DNA of 64,000 bases from Eutypa lata (lineage: Eukaryota > Ascomycota > Sordariomycetes > Xylariales > Diatrypaceae). Below are positions 1 to 11,150 of this stretch, piece after piece; position 1 is the stretch's first letter, and each line of letters begins with the position of its first letter. The position numbers and the translations under genes were made by a program. The notes below the pieces were generated by a model. It had not been told where the DNA came from and made no database searches. It saw only the letters and a list, made by a program, of their open reading frames with translations. The DNA lies in the NCBI GenBank assembly GCA_022661535.1, contig JAKULF010000020.1, positions 62,001 through 126,000 on the forward strand, given 5' to 3'.

Positions 1-1025
1 CTCTAACTGATACTTACAAGTTTGCAGGTATGTCATAGGATAGCTATGATAGTGCACAATAGGAGCTACATAGCACTTAAGCTGTAAAGAGGGACCATGC
101 CATGGCTTTCTAATCTCTTATCGCTACGAGGCACAATATGATCTGAAAGGAGAGGCTACGGCCATGTACAATACCGTCCTGTATGTATGAGGCGCGGGGC
201 GGGGAAGGCGGACAGGCTATGCCTATGATGCGGGGCAGGTGACCTAACCTAGCACTAACCAAAGGCTGCCTAGAAATCCCAGTGCTAAGGAGTAATTAAG
301 ATAACGTGACCAAACCAAAAATAGCTTAGTGGCTAGGTAGGTATCCCAGATGTCTGACTTAACACTTGAAGTTGATGAGGCTCGTGATACTACCTATGTA
401 AGTAAGTAGGTAGTTCCATTAATTATAGCTTAATTGATGGATTCTCTCCGCTAGAGTGGAAGTGGCATTTATAATGTCTTTGTTCCAGCTGAAGAGCTAC
501 CGGGCCAGAAGCCTTTGATTACATCAACCCCTGAACGAGTTAGTTAGTACCTACCACTGCAAGCCATTTTGAGTATCAGGAGCTCCCAACAGTAGGTAAT
601 CTAGAAAGACCTGTAGCTGGCTTGGAAATTTTCATACCGCTATGGAATACTGTTCTATCCCATGATGACAAGATACAGTATCAACATGACTCCGGCACTA
701 CACCAACTACCTAGCTGCAAGCGACTAGGCCCGGGTACTCAGGGAGACTTTCCGTGTCTAGCCTCCAGAATGTCTAAAAATCATTCAATCAAGCATGACA
801 TCTCAAAACAAAAGAATGCATCGACGGGTTAAGATCTAATTCATGCCTCGATCTACCAGACATAACTAAGTACTGTTTCTATCCATGTCCTGCCAACCAT
901 CCATCCATGGATCCATCCATACCCAGCTAGTTAGAAGATCAAGCCCTCACTCAACCAATCTATCTAGCTCTCTCTCGTTCCATCCACAGCCATGTATGTA
1001 GGTCCGTCTCTCAGCTACCTAAGCC
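1..1025. other. Intergenic, left edge
   Basis: No convincing coding frame on either strand. It is the 3' flank of the AMA1-like gene and contains scattered short CCATCCAT and TAGGTAGG-type microsatellite motifs. The TAGGTAGG motif recurs throughout the window. Confidence 0.6.
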
Positions 1026-3082
1026 TCATCGAATCACATCACCCTCCTTGTCAATACCCTCGTTCATCTCCAAGATGTCGCTGCCGGCGAGCACTCCGCT
1101 ATCTAACCCCGTAGTGGCCTTGCGTCCGGCGGTCCACACCTCATGGAACTTGACGCTCTCGTCGCTGCTCGCAACGACAATACACCCCTCGGCTGCGGTC
1201 CGGCTGCGCAGCCGCTTCCTCGTGCGGTAGGTGTCGCTCGGGCCCCCGGGATACGGGATCGCGTAGAGGGCGCGGTGCTCGCCCTCCTAGGGAACGGCGG
1301 CAACCTGACGGCACTCGGGCCAGCTGAACACGGCGATGCGGTACGGGTGGTCGGGCTGCGCGTATCCGAACGTGGCGACTATCTCGCGCCGCGTCGTGCT
1401 CCAGATCAGCGACGTGACCTGGGCTGCTACCGAGATGCTGGCCAGTGCGGCTCCCGACGATGTGTGGAAGAAGTGGATGCACTTATCGTTAGATCCACCA
1501 CCTGTAGCAATTAAACCCTTGCGCCAGGGGCAGAAGGCGATCGCCTTCACGGCTGCGCCATGCTGCCATCTGTATCTCTCGGAACCAGCTGGTAAACTCT
1601 TACTGGTAGGAGGTGCCTCTTGACCCCCTAGTATCTCAGCATCTACATCGATGATCTTTTTCCAGTCAAATAGACAGCATAGATTATCATTTCCACCTGT
1701 AGCGAACTCTTCTCCAGTGTGCGACCATGCTATGCCGCAAACCTGCTGCGAATGCACTTTGACTTGTGCGAGGAGGGTTGTTGCTCCGGGCCAGTTGTGT
1801 TTATTTACTTCCTAGGGATCTGGCCATTCGACAGAGTAGAAATAGACATCTCCCAACTCGTCACCAAGTAGAAGACCCTCTGTTTGGACTGGCGCTCCTG
1901 CACTCAATGGGTTTAGTGATGCGTGGGTCATGGGAGTCGGACGCCAGCTTAGACATGCTACTGGCGCTACTTGCTGGGATTCAAATCGAGGTAACATGTG
2001 TTCGAAGGGAGACATCAGTGATAAGCGCCCGTTCGACCGACCAAAAGCCAAAATGGACTTTTCTCCTTGCTCCGACGAGAATGCCACCGAGGTGAGCCAT
2101 GAGCCATCGCTGAGGCCGGCATTGAGGATATTGACACCAGTAGACTCTGACCAGCCATACAAGAGATTGCCAAGGCCAACTGCGAGAGTGTTGCAATTGA
2201 CGTCGTATGCCATAATGGAGCAGTAGAAGTCATCACGAAGACCAGGTGCATCGAGAACTCTGACTATACGTCAACACACTCTACACAAGCCTTAGTCGGG
2301 GGTGGTGGGGTGACTCACTTGAAAGGAGCATTCGGGAGGGCTCGAGTTTCTTTCTGTATCTTGGGGACGAAGTCGTCATTGCTCCATTCCGTGCCATTCC
2401 ACGTAGTCCTCGAGTCGTCTATTCGAGACCGGATCCGAGGATTCCCCCTCCATCGGGGAAAGGTCGCATAGCCATCAAAATCTAGCACACGTTGGACACG
2501 ATCCATCTTTAGGGCTAAGGCTAGTCTTCCCTCGTGGCTCTCCTGCTCCTCGTCGACCCTGGGTCGCGTGTTGGAGAATGAAGTGCCATAGAGACGGGCA
2601 TTGGTACCTGGACTGAGAAGATGACCTCGGCCGGTATTAATGCCAGATCCTCCAGGTGCCAGACCTCCGACGGACTAGACGGTGCCGTGGCTGACCTGAC
2701 GCTCTAGACCACACGTGTTGGATCCTACACCTACGGTCAAGGTGGTACCTAGTTCGAAGGTAACCGGCAACCAGCTATTAGCCCTAATCCCACAACGTGG
2801 TGGTATCCCAGCCTACACGAGAAGACAAGGTTACGAGTCCAAGCACCTACCTACTCGACGATCCGTGCTGTCAGACCGTGAGACCCTGCGTGCGTTGGCG
2901 GGCAGCATTGCGATTCGACGATGGCCGGAGATAAAGACATCGGGTGCAAAGCTGTCGGTGCGAACCAGCCTCTCCGAAGTAGAGAGCTCTCGAGGGTGTT
3001 TGATGGTGCGGAAACGGTCACCTAAAGGCGGAGCGCTGCGGATGGGCACGAATCGATCTGGGTTTGATGTCGGGTTGGGCAT
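1026..3082 (-). CDS. AMA1: AMA1-like meiotic APC/C activator (Cdc20/Fizzy WD40), three internal UAG codons
   Basis: Activators of this family bind the anaphase-promoting complex and recruit substrates; AMA1 is the meiosis-specific member. Exons are 3082-2855, 2812-2319 and 2259-1026, giving 651 codons plus a TGA stop. The N-terminus carries a C-box (NPDRFVPIR). The middle has the family hallmark PFKVLDAPGLRDDFY across the 2260-2318 intron. WD40 blades follow, and the protein ends exactly in Ile-Arg, the APC-binding IR tail. The frame is broken only by three TAG codons at 2675-2677, 1812-1814 and 1287-1289. Their contexts are SHGTV*SVGG, EWPDP*EVN and VAAVP*EGEHRAL, places where I expect Trp in homologs. 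There are no indels. The first intron is short (42 nt) and its borders are the least certain part. It is either an editing-dependent gene or a pseudogene. Confidence 0.8.
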
Positions 3083-3955
3083 GGCGACGGCTATCAAAGT
3101 AATACCAGTAATAAAAACGAAGGAATATTATATATAACGCTGCCGTACTTAACGCCGTGCTTAAACCTACCTTTACCCAATGATCCCTCGAGTGCACGCG
3201 GATGATGCAATGTAGACCACGAGGGTCATGGTATTGACGATGATGATGTTGATAATGTTTGGTTATGATGAAGAAGATATTAATACTTCATAGGAAGGAG
3301 AAGGTATGCATGTAGTCCCTTAATGATGTAGGTAGGTTTGATCCGTGTAAGCGGATAAGTGCTCTCTAGGAGATGGCATAATTACTTAGTAGATATAATG
3401 ATACTACAGCGTTGATGTATGTATATAGTATGAAGATCACTCAGCACTTGGAGTAGGTACATATGATGCCCTTAATATATAATACGGGAAGTTACGTCTA
3501 TCGGAAGAGCTGTTGCTGTGATAAATCCTCATAGAAACACTCAGGAAGTGACATCATACATGTCCTCCACCATACTATCAGGCACGCGATGGACTGTGGC
3601 CAAGAAAGGATATATTGTTATTTCCCGTGATCGAAGATTTATATTTATACTCAATACATAGTATACCTCTGAGAAGGGAATGTCAAGTTCAATATTAAAA
3701 GGGGCTGCATGTTTAATGAAGAATACAGTGTTAATATCTGCAACAGCTCATATCATGCACTGTACTTCCTACACTTCCGGTAGTTATCGATAACCCCCCT
3801 CTATGCGCCAGCTCCGTCATAGCCAACACCTCCTCAAATCAACTCTCAATCAACGATATCACTTCTATTCACTTCTTCTTTCTTATTACCCTTCTTGCTT
3901 GAGCATCATCTTCTCCTGGTGATGCTCATGTGAGATCAAAAACCAAGGTTTCGGC
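3083..3955. promoter_or_regulatory. Divergent promoter region between AMA1-like gene and BET4
   Basis: About 870 bp between two divergently transcribed start codons. It is A+T-rich without an ORF. Pyrimidine-rich tracts near 3,880-3,910 precede the BET4 start, as is common in fungal core promoters. No specific operator is recognised. Confidence 0.4.
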
Positions 3956-5375
3956 ATGGCAAGTGTATGTACTTGAGTATCTACCATCATCGTTCGTCCC
4001 GTCCGTCCCTCCGTCTGTCCTACATACAATACACACGTGCTATAACAGAACAGGCGCTAATCATTGACCATTTGGGAGGGGTTCGTGATAGCATGGCGTA
4101 ACCCGCACCGACCGAGCGCGAACAGAAAAACAACGCCAACAAGAGCTCGTCAAGATCGAGACGTACCGAGACCTAGAGAAGCAAATCCGTGCCAAAGTAG
4201 CTGCCCCGGGGGCCTACGACGATCCCGACCCCGACTCCGACCTCGACCTCTTCAAGCTTACCACTAAGCTCCTGCGACTCAACCCCGAATACTACACAAT
4301 ATGGAACGTCCGTCGCCGCTGTCTAATCTCTGGCTTATTATGCAAACCGTCGGGTGGATCATGGCCCTCGAAGGAGTTGCCGAGTTCTTCACAGAGCGCC
4401 ACTACGAGACCGTCATCCGAAGCCTCATCGCCTTCTTTCTCGGCAGCGACCCGGCCAAGCCAAAGCTCCCCGACGACTGGGGAGAGTGGTACAACAGTTG
4501 ACGAGAAGAACAGCGCCACCACCACCACCACCACCACTACTACTACTACTACTATAAAGGAGCAAGAGTCGGACGCGGACGTTCTGAAGGCTGAGCTAGA
4601 GTTCACCATTCCCCTCCTACTAGAATATCCAAAATGCTACTGGATCTGGAACTTCCGCCGCTGGATCCTATCCCAAGCCATCATCCGCTTACCCGTATCC
4701 AAGGCGCGAAACATCTGGGAGATGGAGCTTGGTCTGGTGTCCAAGATGTTGACCAAAGACCGCCGCAACTTCCACGCCTGGGGCTACCGTCGTTACGTGG
4801 TAACCACTCTCGAGAGCCCCGCGCTGCAGGGCAAGAGCATGGTCGAGAGCGAATTCGCCTACACAACCAATATGATCGAAAAAGACCTATCCAACTTCTC
4901 GGCTTGGCACAACCGCAGCCAGCTCATCCTACGACTGCTCGAAGAGCGCGGCGCAGATGACGAAGCGAGGGCGAGATTTCTAGATAACGAGCTGGAATGG
5001 GTGAAGGAGGGGCTAAATGTCGGGCCTGAGGACCAAAGCCTCTGGTATTATCACCAGTTCTTGATGTCTCAGATTGCCAATTATCAAGGCCGGGCTACCA
5101 TAGCACCAGCTCTAACCCCGGATGAGAGAATTGACTACATCAGACGTGAAATTGACGACGCTAAGGATCTGTTGGAGGATTATCAGGACGTCAAGTGGAT
5201 CTACGAGGCTCTCCTGGAGTATAGCATCACGCTTAGACGGGTAGAACTCGCTGCAGGGCGCGAAGGCGGCAAGGATGAGGACCCGCGGGCTTGGCTGGAA
5301 AAAGTGCGAGCCCTCGATCCGATGCGCAGAGGTAGATGGAGCAATGTCGAAACTCAGCTACTCTCAGCTAAGTAA
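3956..5375 (+). CDS. BET4: Rab geranylgeranyltransferase alpha subunit (BET4)
   Basis: Alpha subunit of the type II geranylgeranyltransferase that prenylates Rab GTPases with BET2 and the escort protein, in the cytosol. Exon 1 is only nine bases (ATG GCA AGT = Met-Ala-Ser), followed by a perfect GTATGT donor at 3965. The acceptor at 4090-4091 gives a start MASHGV and then one open exon (4092-5375), 430 aa in total. Prenyltransferase-alpha repeats are visible as NPEYYTIWNVRRR, YPKCYWIWNFRRW, RNFHAWGYRRYV, SNFSAWHNRSQ and DQSLWYYHQF. A Ser/Thr-rich insert, including 12 consecutive Thr codons (4517-4552), separates the first two repeats and makes the protein longer than usual. The gene is likely essential and is intact. 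It converges on the acid phosphatase gene. Confidence 0.93.
4517..4552 (+). repeat. (ACC/ACT)12 trinucleotide repeat encoding poly-Thr
   Basis: Twelve in-frame Thr codons, seven ACC then five ACT, inside BET4 between two prenyltransferase repeats. Length polymorphism is expected but would keep the frame. Confidence 0.9.
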
Positions 5376-5597
5376 TTGTCTATATGAGTCTGTATTTAAG
5401 TATCTACGTCACATGAGATGAGATGGACTAAGGAATTGTTAGGATAGTCGCATGGACACTGATTGGCATCTTGTTCACTGTAGAATAAGTAAGGTTTCAT
5501 AATAATACAGCATGTCATATCGAAAGAACAGTGTATACAGAACATTTACCTGGTCGACAGCCGCCTTGAATTCTCATAACGCTTCCTGATATCCTCA

Positions 5598-7261
5598 TTA
5601 TAGGGGTAAAGATCCATCACACTTCCCTTTGATCAGACTAGCATTTTCACCAACTAGTCCTTCAAAATACGAGAGCAGCGTTTCAACAGGCAGCATATCC
5701 ATCACCCCGAGACTAGGGTTAGATGACGCAAGTGTCTGGCCACCGAAGAGGACTCGCGTATAGTAGCCTGTCTCGCTTGTGTTCTTGTTCTTGTTCTTAG
5801 GCATATACCCATTCTCAGATTTCTTGTACAGCTCAAACACGATCTCGCTCCCCATCCCGGGCCACACCTATCATATTCGAGGTTAGCAAAAGGAGACGGA
5901 CTTTGGAGACTAGAATGAAATGAGGTGATGACGAGACTAACCATGACGTCGGCCTGGAGTATACTCAGAACCCGACTTGTCGACCCATCGTGCGCAACAT
6001 TATGCAAATACAGCGTCCCTCCCTTCCCAGCCACCACATCCCGTAGGTGCGTGCTGAGTTCTGCAATCCACACCCCGTACGAGGCCACGGACGCAGAGAG
6101 CGAGGCATTCGCATCCCGGTAGATCTGCGAGTACTCCCACTGGCCCATGCGATACACGGCATCCGCCAGCTTCTGGTCGACGCAATCCGCAGTAGAGTTC
6201 TGTCCGTCCACCAATTTACACGGGAGAGGCTTCTCGTGGCACTGCCGGGCGGACAGGTTATCGAAATAATGATCGAAGCTAGCGTGGAACCCGGAGTCGT
6301 CTTCCGGCACCCCGGAGATGTCGTCTAGGGTGGCGAACAAGCCCGCGCTCGAGTCGAGATGCTGCTGCCAGTCCGGGTTGGAAGACGACTTGATCGCGTC
6401 GAATAGCGACGCTCCGGCATCGCAGCTGTACTGCGGCTCTAGGCTGTCAATGCCCGTGGCTTGGATCAGGAGCGGGATCGAATCGGTCGTGTCCCACATT
6501 CCGTTGATTACCATGCCGGCGACCTGGCTGGTGATCACGTTGTTCGTCACGCGGTACAATACCTTGCTGCGCCAATCGTTTGAGACTCGGTCGGGGAGGA
6601 ACGCCAAGAGGTCGTGGTAGACACCGTATAAGTCGTGGCCGTGGGTCCACGAATCCTCAAGCCCATCTGACGTTATCTGGGGAAATGAGCAGGTGCCTCT
6701 CCAACCCGACGGCACGAATGGGTTGATGGGTGAGGTGAAACCGTGCCAATAGCCATTAGCGGCTTGCTTGCTTCTTTCAGCGAGCGGCTGTCCGTAATAA
6801 TATAGCCCCTGGTCATCGCAATTCCACTCATAGGATTCCACGGGGAACGCGTTACTTGCGTATGGGGTTCTCTTGTGATGCCTTTGGATCTAGAGGGGAC
6901 GACTTAGCTTATACGTTTCATCCGAGCACTGGAATAAGGGGGCGTGAACATGGGGTGGATGACTCACTATCTCAACATACTGCAGCTCGTACTCATCCGA
7001 AGCCTTCACGTACTCCTTGCTTCGGACATGGGGCATATTGCACCAGTTGTATGTCCCATATACCTCGTCCGGCGTGTCAGACGTATTGAATATGAAGCCA
7101 TACACCCCTTCGCCAGCGAGCACGCTGGTCAGATTGTTAAGATCTGTTTTGCGCGGTGCATGCCAGTTCAAGTCCATAGCTTGACCCGTCGGTAGTAACG
7201 CCGACAAGGTTAATAAGGCTGAGCTCAGGTTGGATATGAACCGCATCGTTGCGACAGGCAT
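5598..7261 (-). CDS. Secreted histidine acid phosphatase family protein
   Basis: Predicted extracellular phosphomonoesterase of the branch-2 histidine phosphatase superfamily. Exons are 7261-6968, 6889-5942 and 5867-5598 (503 aa). The first splice joins ...LQYVEI to IQRHHKRTPYASN, which rebuilds the family RHxxRxP catalytic motif with His replacing the usual Gly. The HD-type motif appears later as NVAHDGSTSR. A signal peptide starts at the first or second Met (7261 or 7246: MRFISNLSSALLTLSALL). Several Cys and N-glycosylation sequons support secretion. All introns are GT-AG (78 and 74 nt). Substrate (phytate or general phosphate esters) cannot be told from sequence alone. Confidence 0.88.
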
Positions 7262-7920
7262 CGTGAAGACCGGGAGATACGCCAATTCAGCGGATGAGAA
7301 GCCCCATTTGAGGATGAGAAACTAGATATTAAGGTGACATATCAAGAATATGTGTATTTATTCAAGTCATCGCAAAAGCTAAATGAACTTGTAGGGAGCT
7401 TTATCAAGGAGATGAATGCACGTTGTGACAAGGGTTTATATTACTGGCCAGCCCCTCGGTGCTCCCTATAAGGAATATGTCTTGGCAGGCACCTCTCCAC
7501 TTAAGCCTTCTATTAGTCTTGTTCTAGCTCCCTAAAGGGCAGCTACTGTAGGTACTTAAAGGGGGGCGCTCTGCATTGTATCTTACCAGGGTCGAACCCC
7601 GCCTGTAACACTGTGCTGACTGTACTTCTACGAGAGGATTGATTATCGGAGTCTAACTCAACGATCAGTATATGTTTTATTCTAGACACGTGTGCTATGC
7701 CATATGCTAGACATCCTTGACGTCATTTTATAAAGATGTTGAACACCTGCAAAGTAGTTATAGATTATTAGATTATCTATTGATTGTTCCTAAGGTAAAA
7801 CCATGCTCTTGCACCTACACCACCCATTACTATATATACATATGCCGGTGCTTTCTTCCTAAGTAGCAGCTAGTTATTACCCTGCAAGATATTGACCAAG
7901 TCCGCACTCATATGTACTAT
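7262..7920. other. Intergenic between acid phosphatase and RidA-like gene
   Basis: Upstream of the phosphatase start and downstream of the RidA-like stop. No ORF or RNA gene is supported. Confidence 0.5.
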
Positions 7921-8679
7921 TTAGGTATGACAAGACGACTTGGCCGCGTCTGCTTTCCAGAACGTGCCTTCAACCTCAATAATATCATCCTCATTTAACC
8001 TGTCTACCTCAATGATAGTCCGTGGAGGATAACTATTGGTATTATTTCCCCAGAGCTCTACCTGGGCATCGTTGGCCATAGGCCTATAGCGATACATGTC
8101 GGTTGTGTAAACGACGACTGCGAAGCGTCAGTGAATGAATAAAGTATCAAAAACACCAAACCCTGGAGGTCCACGCGGTTGCGAATTCCCCTTTCACTAT
8201 GTATCTCTCTTGAACTCCCCCCATCTTAAGAGTAAAACTTCAGGGGTTTTGAGTTCTGTGTGGCTCTTGAAGGTTGAAGCACAACTCGGATCCGGAATTT
8301 CCTTACCCCTGACACATGAATCAATAGCATATCCAGCCATTTTCGCCAGCGACGCCATGTTGTTAAAGGCCTGCTGAACGCGAGGTTGACCTGTAGGAGC
8401 CAAGGTGCTATTCTCTGGGTAGATGCCCCTCATGCCTAAGACGAACGTTGTCAGGATCGCGGGGGAGGAAATAGGTAGCAGTATCAATAGCACCATACCT
8501 GCAATGTAAAGAGTATCGCCGGCACGAGACATCATGCTCCAAGGGCCCGTTGCGTCGAAGAAATCAGATGGGTTGAAGATCTCGACCCCGGATGGCGAGA
8601 CATAGTCTGGTGGTATCGAAGCCGATGCATATGCCAAGAAGGGCACGACGACCGCTAACAAAGTCGTATACACATTCAT
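7921..8679 (-). CDS. RidA/YjgF family protein with N-terminal signal peptide
   Basis: RidA proteins hydrolyse reactive enamine/imine intermediates; many fungal paralogs are uncharacterised. Exons are 8679-8499, 8435-8307 and 8117-7921 (168 aa). An upstream in-frame ATG at 8718 would add 13 residues. I chose 8679 because it opens a classic signal peptide (MNVYTTLLAVVVPFLAYAS). The core has GDTLYIAGMRGIYPE and, across the second intron, SCVRVVVYTTDMYRYRPMAND with the conserved Arg. A PPRTIIEV block follows, then DIIEVEGTFWK. Introns are 63 and 189 nt with good donors (GTATGG, GTAAGG). The secretion signal is unusual for a family that is normally cytosolic or mitochondrial. Confidence 0.85.
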
Positions 8680-8718
8680 ATTAGGTATCAAAGTTCTCTT
8701 AGAGACACCCAAAGTCAT

Positions 8719-9338
8719 GATTAAAGTGAATCGTGTTCACAGGCAAGCTAGGGAGGGGTCTCACTACCCCCTTATTTATATATCACATAGTCACGGAGCA
8801 GGCCGACTAATATCGGCTTTGATAACTAATATAACAACCCCGGAGAGCTTGGTTACGAAGCATGATGGTTTAACCCGATAAGAAGTTACAATGTAGGCAA
8901 TTCTAGGAACTAGTAGATAACGAAATCCGATCCTTCGGCTCCCCGTCTTGCTTGCCGAGTTGCGCGGAGAAAACGTGGGGAGAGTGAAGGGAGTGGGGTA
9001 TTTACTTGATAATAACACTCGGAAATTAGATACTGTTAACAGCATACGCGCTACCGATAACAAGTACGTGAATGAAGTTCGAACAAGAAGATCGCAATCA
9101 CTTCAGTTACGCTCAGAGAGTATTACGTAGTCTTTCTCAAAATATACATATAAAATTAGTATGTTTAAGTCGTATGTATGCCAGAGCAACAGGTAAATCT
9201 TAAGATACGATACTGAATGTCGGGTTACGTCATTCTCCTTCGGCATGTTCCGAACCATCTTGTACTACATATTGCAGTTCGGACTTCAAAGCGCGGTTAT
9301 CTTTCTCGGCCCTTTAACTGACTATTGAGTAGGTAATC
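8719..9338. other. Intergenic between RidA-like and RNase H-fold genes
   Basis: About 620 bp, with no supported gene or RNA. Confidence 0.4.
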
Positions 9339-11102
9339 TCATCCTTCCTTCTCGACCGCCCGCCATTTTCTAATACTACCACTAACACGTCGGAAAGGGT
9401 TCCTAAGACCAGTGAACATGTGCTTCCCCTTATTGTGCTTCACTGTGCTCTCTTGATCGGGCTGTGTAGATTCCACCATACCGGCAGTAGAACTATCCAT
9501 GCCAAGGGCTGCAGGGGCTACGGGTGAAGCGACCTCCACTGCTGTCGACTCGCTCGATTCCGATTCGAAATGTTGGTTCGCGGCGGTTGGGGTATCTAGT
9601 CTCATCGAGTCGACAGTCCTACCACCATTTGCCTCTGCCAATAGATTGGCTTGGTTGATGATGTTCCCTTCTACGGCCATCTTGATCTGATCGAGCAGGA
9701 GCAGTATTTCCTCGGGCGTCTTTGCCTGTCCGGGGAACCCCCCAGAAGAAGATGACTGCGTATCGGTCCTTACCATCTGCACTCGCTCCTGTTCCATCTC
9801 CCTGTTGATCCTCTCGCGCACCATCTCCCTCACGGAGATGATTTCAAAGTCTCTGCCATCGGGGGATACTGGATGGTACGGCATGATCGGCCTGACTGCT
9901 TCCACGGCGTCACAGGCAAGTCGGTCTGCGCGGGTGTTGCCAATAACCCCGCAGTGGCCGGGCACCCAATGGAGCTCTATATGAGCTCCCGCCTCGCTAA
10001 GGCTCTCAAGTAAGCCGGGAATCTCCGCAGAGGATTGCTGGTAGAGAAAGGCTTCTTTGACAGATGGCTTCCTGTCGCTAGAGAGGAACCTCTGGATGGA
10101 TTGTAACGACTCTTGCGAATCGGTGAAAATGAAGACACCGAACTTGGTCTGAGGCGTCTTCGTGACGGTAGGTTGGCTGTAGCGTAACATTTCGCGGACT
10201 GCGATCTTCAAGGCGCAACTTATCGCAAGCATCTCTGCCGTGCTAATGCTGTGTGTCCCAATGATTCCGTATGATTCGTCATTCCAGACCATGTCCTTGG
10301 ATTCGCTGGGGAAATACTTATACGTAACCCCTGCGCCTTGGATGCCTTCTTTATCATTCGAAGATGCGTCTGCGTAGAAGACTATTCGATTGGTCATGAG
10401 ACTGTTTGGTTTGATGGCTTTGGTGGCGAATGCTTTTGCATTGTCCCGATTCCGGATGACAACTTTGACATGTTTCGGTTCCGCTTTAACATCTTCTTCT
10501 TTCATTTCAGCCTCCACCTCGACAGTGCCATCTACGGCCTTTCGAGATTTGGGCTTTACACGCATTTTCTTGCGCCCATACTTCGGTGAGGCAGTTTCCT
10601 TTGGCGAGTCGTAAGATACAGGTGTTAGTAGTGCCGCACTCGTTGGGTTCTCTTGACAACTGATATCCATATTGCCAAGGTCACTGTGGAGGTCTGGACG
10701 TTGAGAGTCTGCAGAAAGATTGCTGGTGGGTTGGCTGGCTATTCCTGCTGCAGCCTTTCCGCAATCTTCTGCTCTCGACTCCTCGATGGCATCCTCCACA
10801 ATATCCCGAAGGACTTCAGTGGCGACCAGATCACATGATAAATCCACGTTGTGTGCTTTGTCACTGAGGAGCTATTGAATCGTATCAATCTTAAAGTTCG
10901 ACCAAAATAGGATGAGCATTCATACCTTGGGTTGTTTTGCCGCTTCCAGTTTATTGATTTGAGCTTCTACCCGTCTCATGAATAGCTGGAACCGCTCTGT
11001 TGTTTGAAGAAGGCCTACTTGTGACAATGGCCTGTTCCTTGAGCGACTTGATCCATCAAAGAGTCTCTGTGCTACTGAGAAACCAGTAGTCAAGGACTGC
11101 AT
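9339..11102 (-). CDS. RNase H-fold protein (reverse-transcriptase-type RNase H domain), 5' end uncertain
   Basis: Main exon from about 10861 down to 9339. It encodes a disordered basic/acidic N-terminal part, then an RNase HI domain with candidate catalytic acids in FYADAS, STAEMLAIS, FTDSQ and GNTRADRLACD, plus the WVPGHCGVIGN block typical of retroelement and fungal RNase H domains. An upstream exon (in-frame Met at 11102, frame open to about 11150) joins through an intron with donor AAG|GTATGA near 10924 and acceptor AATAG near 10862. The reading before 11102 (PCESLFNACAILHS) looks coding, so a further 5' exon is likely but I could not place it. No reverse transcriptase is attached; it may be a domesticated domain or a normal fungal gene family. 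Confidence 0.72.
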
Positions 11103-11150
11103 CTTGTTGATATTGGAGTGCAGGATGGCACAAGCATTGAACAACGATTC

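Noticed and set aside
1287..1310. Splicing out the last AMA1 UAG using TAG as an acceptor
   Set aside because: The only nearby in-frame donor (GTTGCC) would make an 18-nt intron, and the residues it would remove (VAAVP) look conserved.
7585..7615. tRNA-like T-loop (GGGTTCGACCC on the minus strand)
   Set aside because: No matching T-stem, acceptor stem or A box at the right distance.
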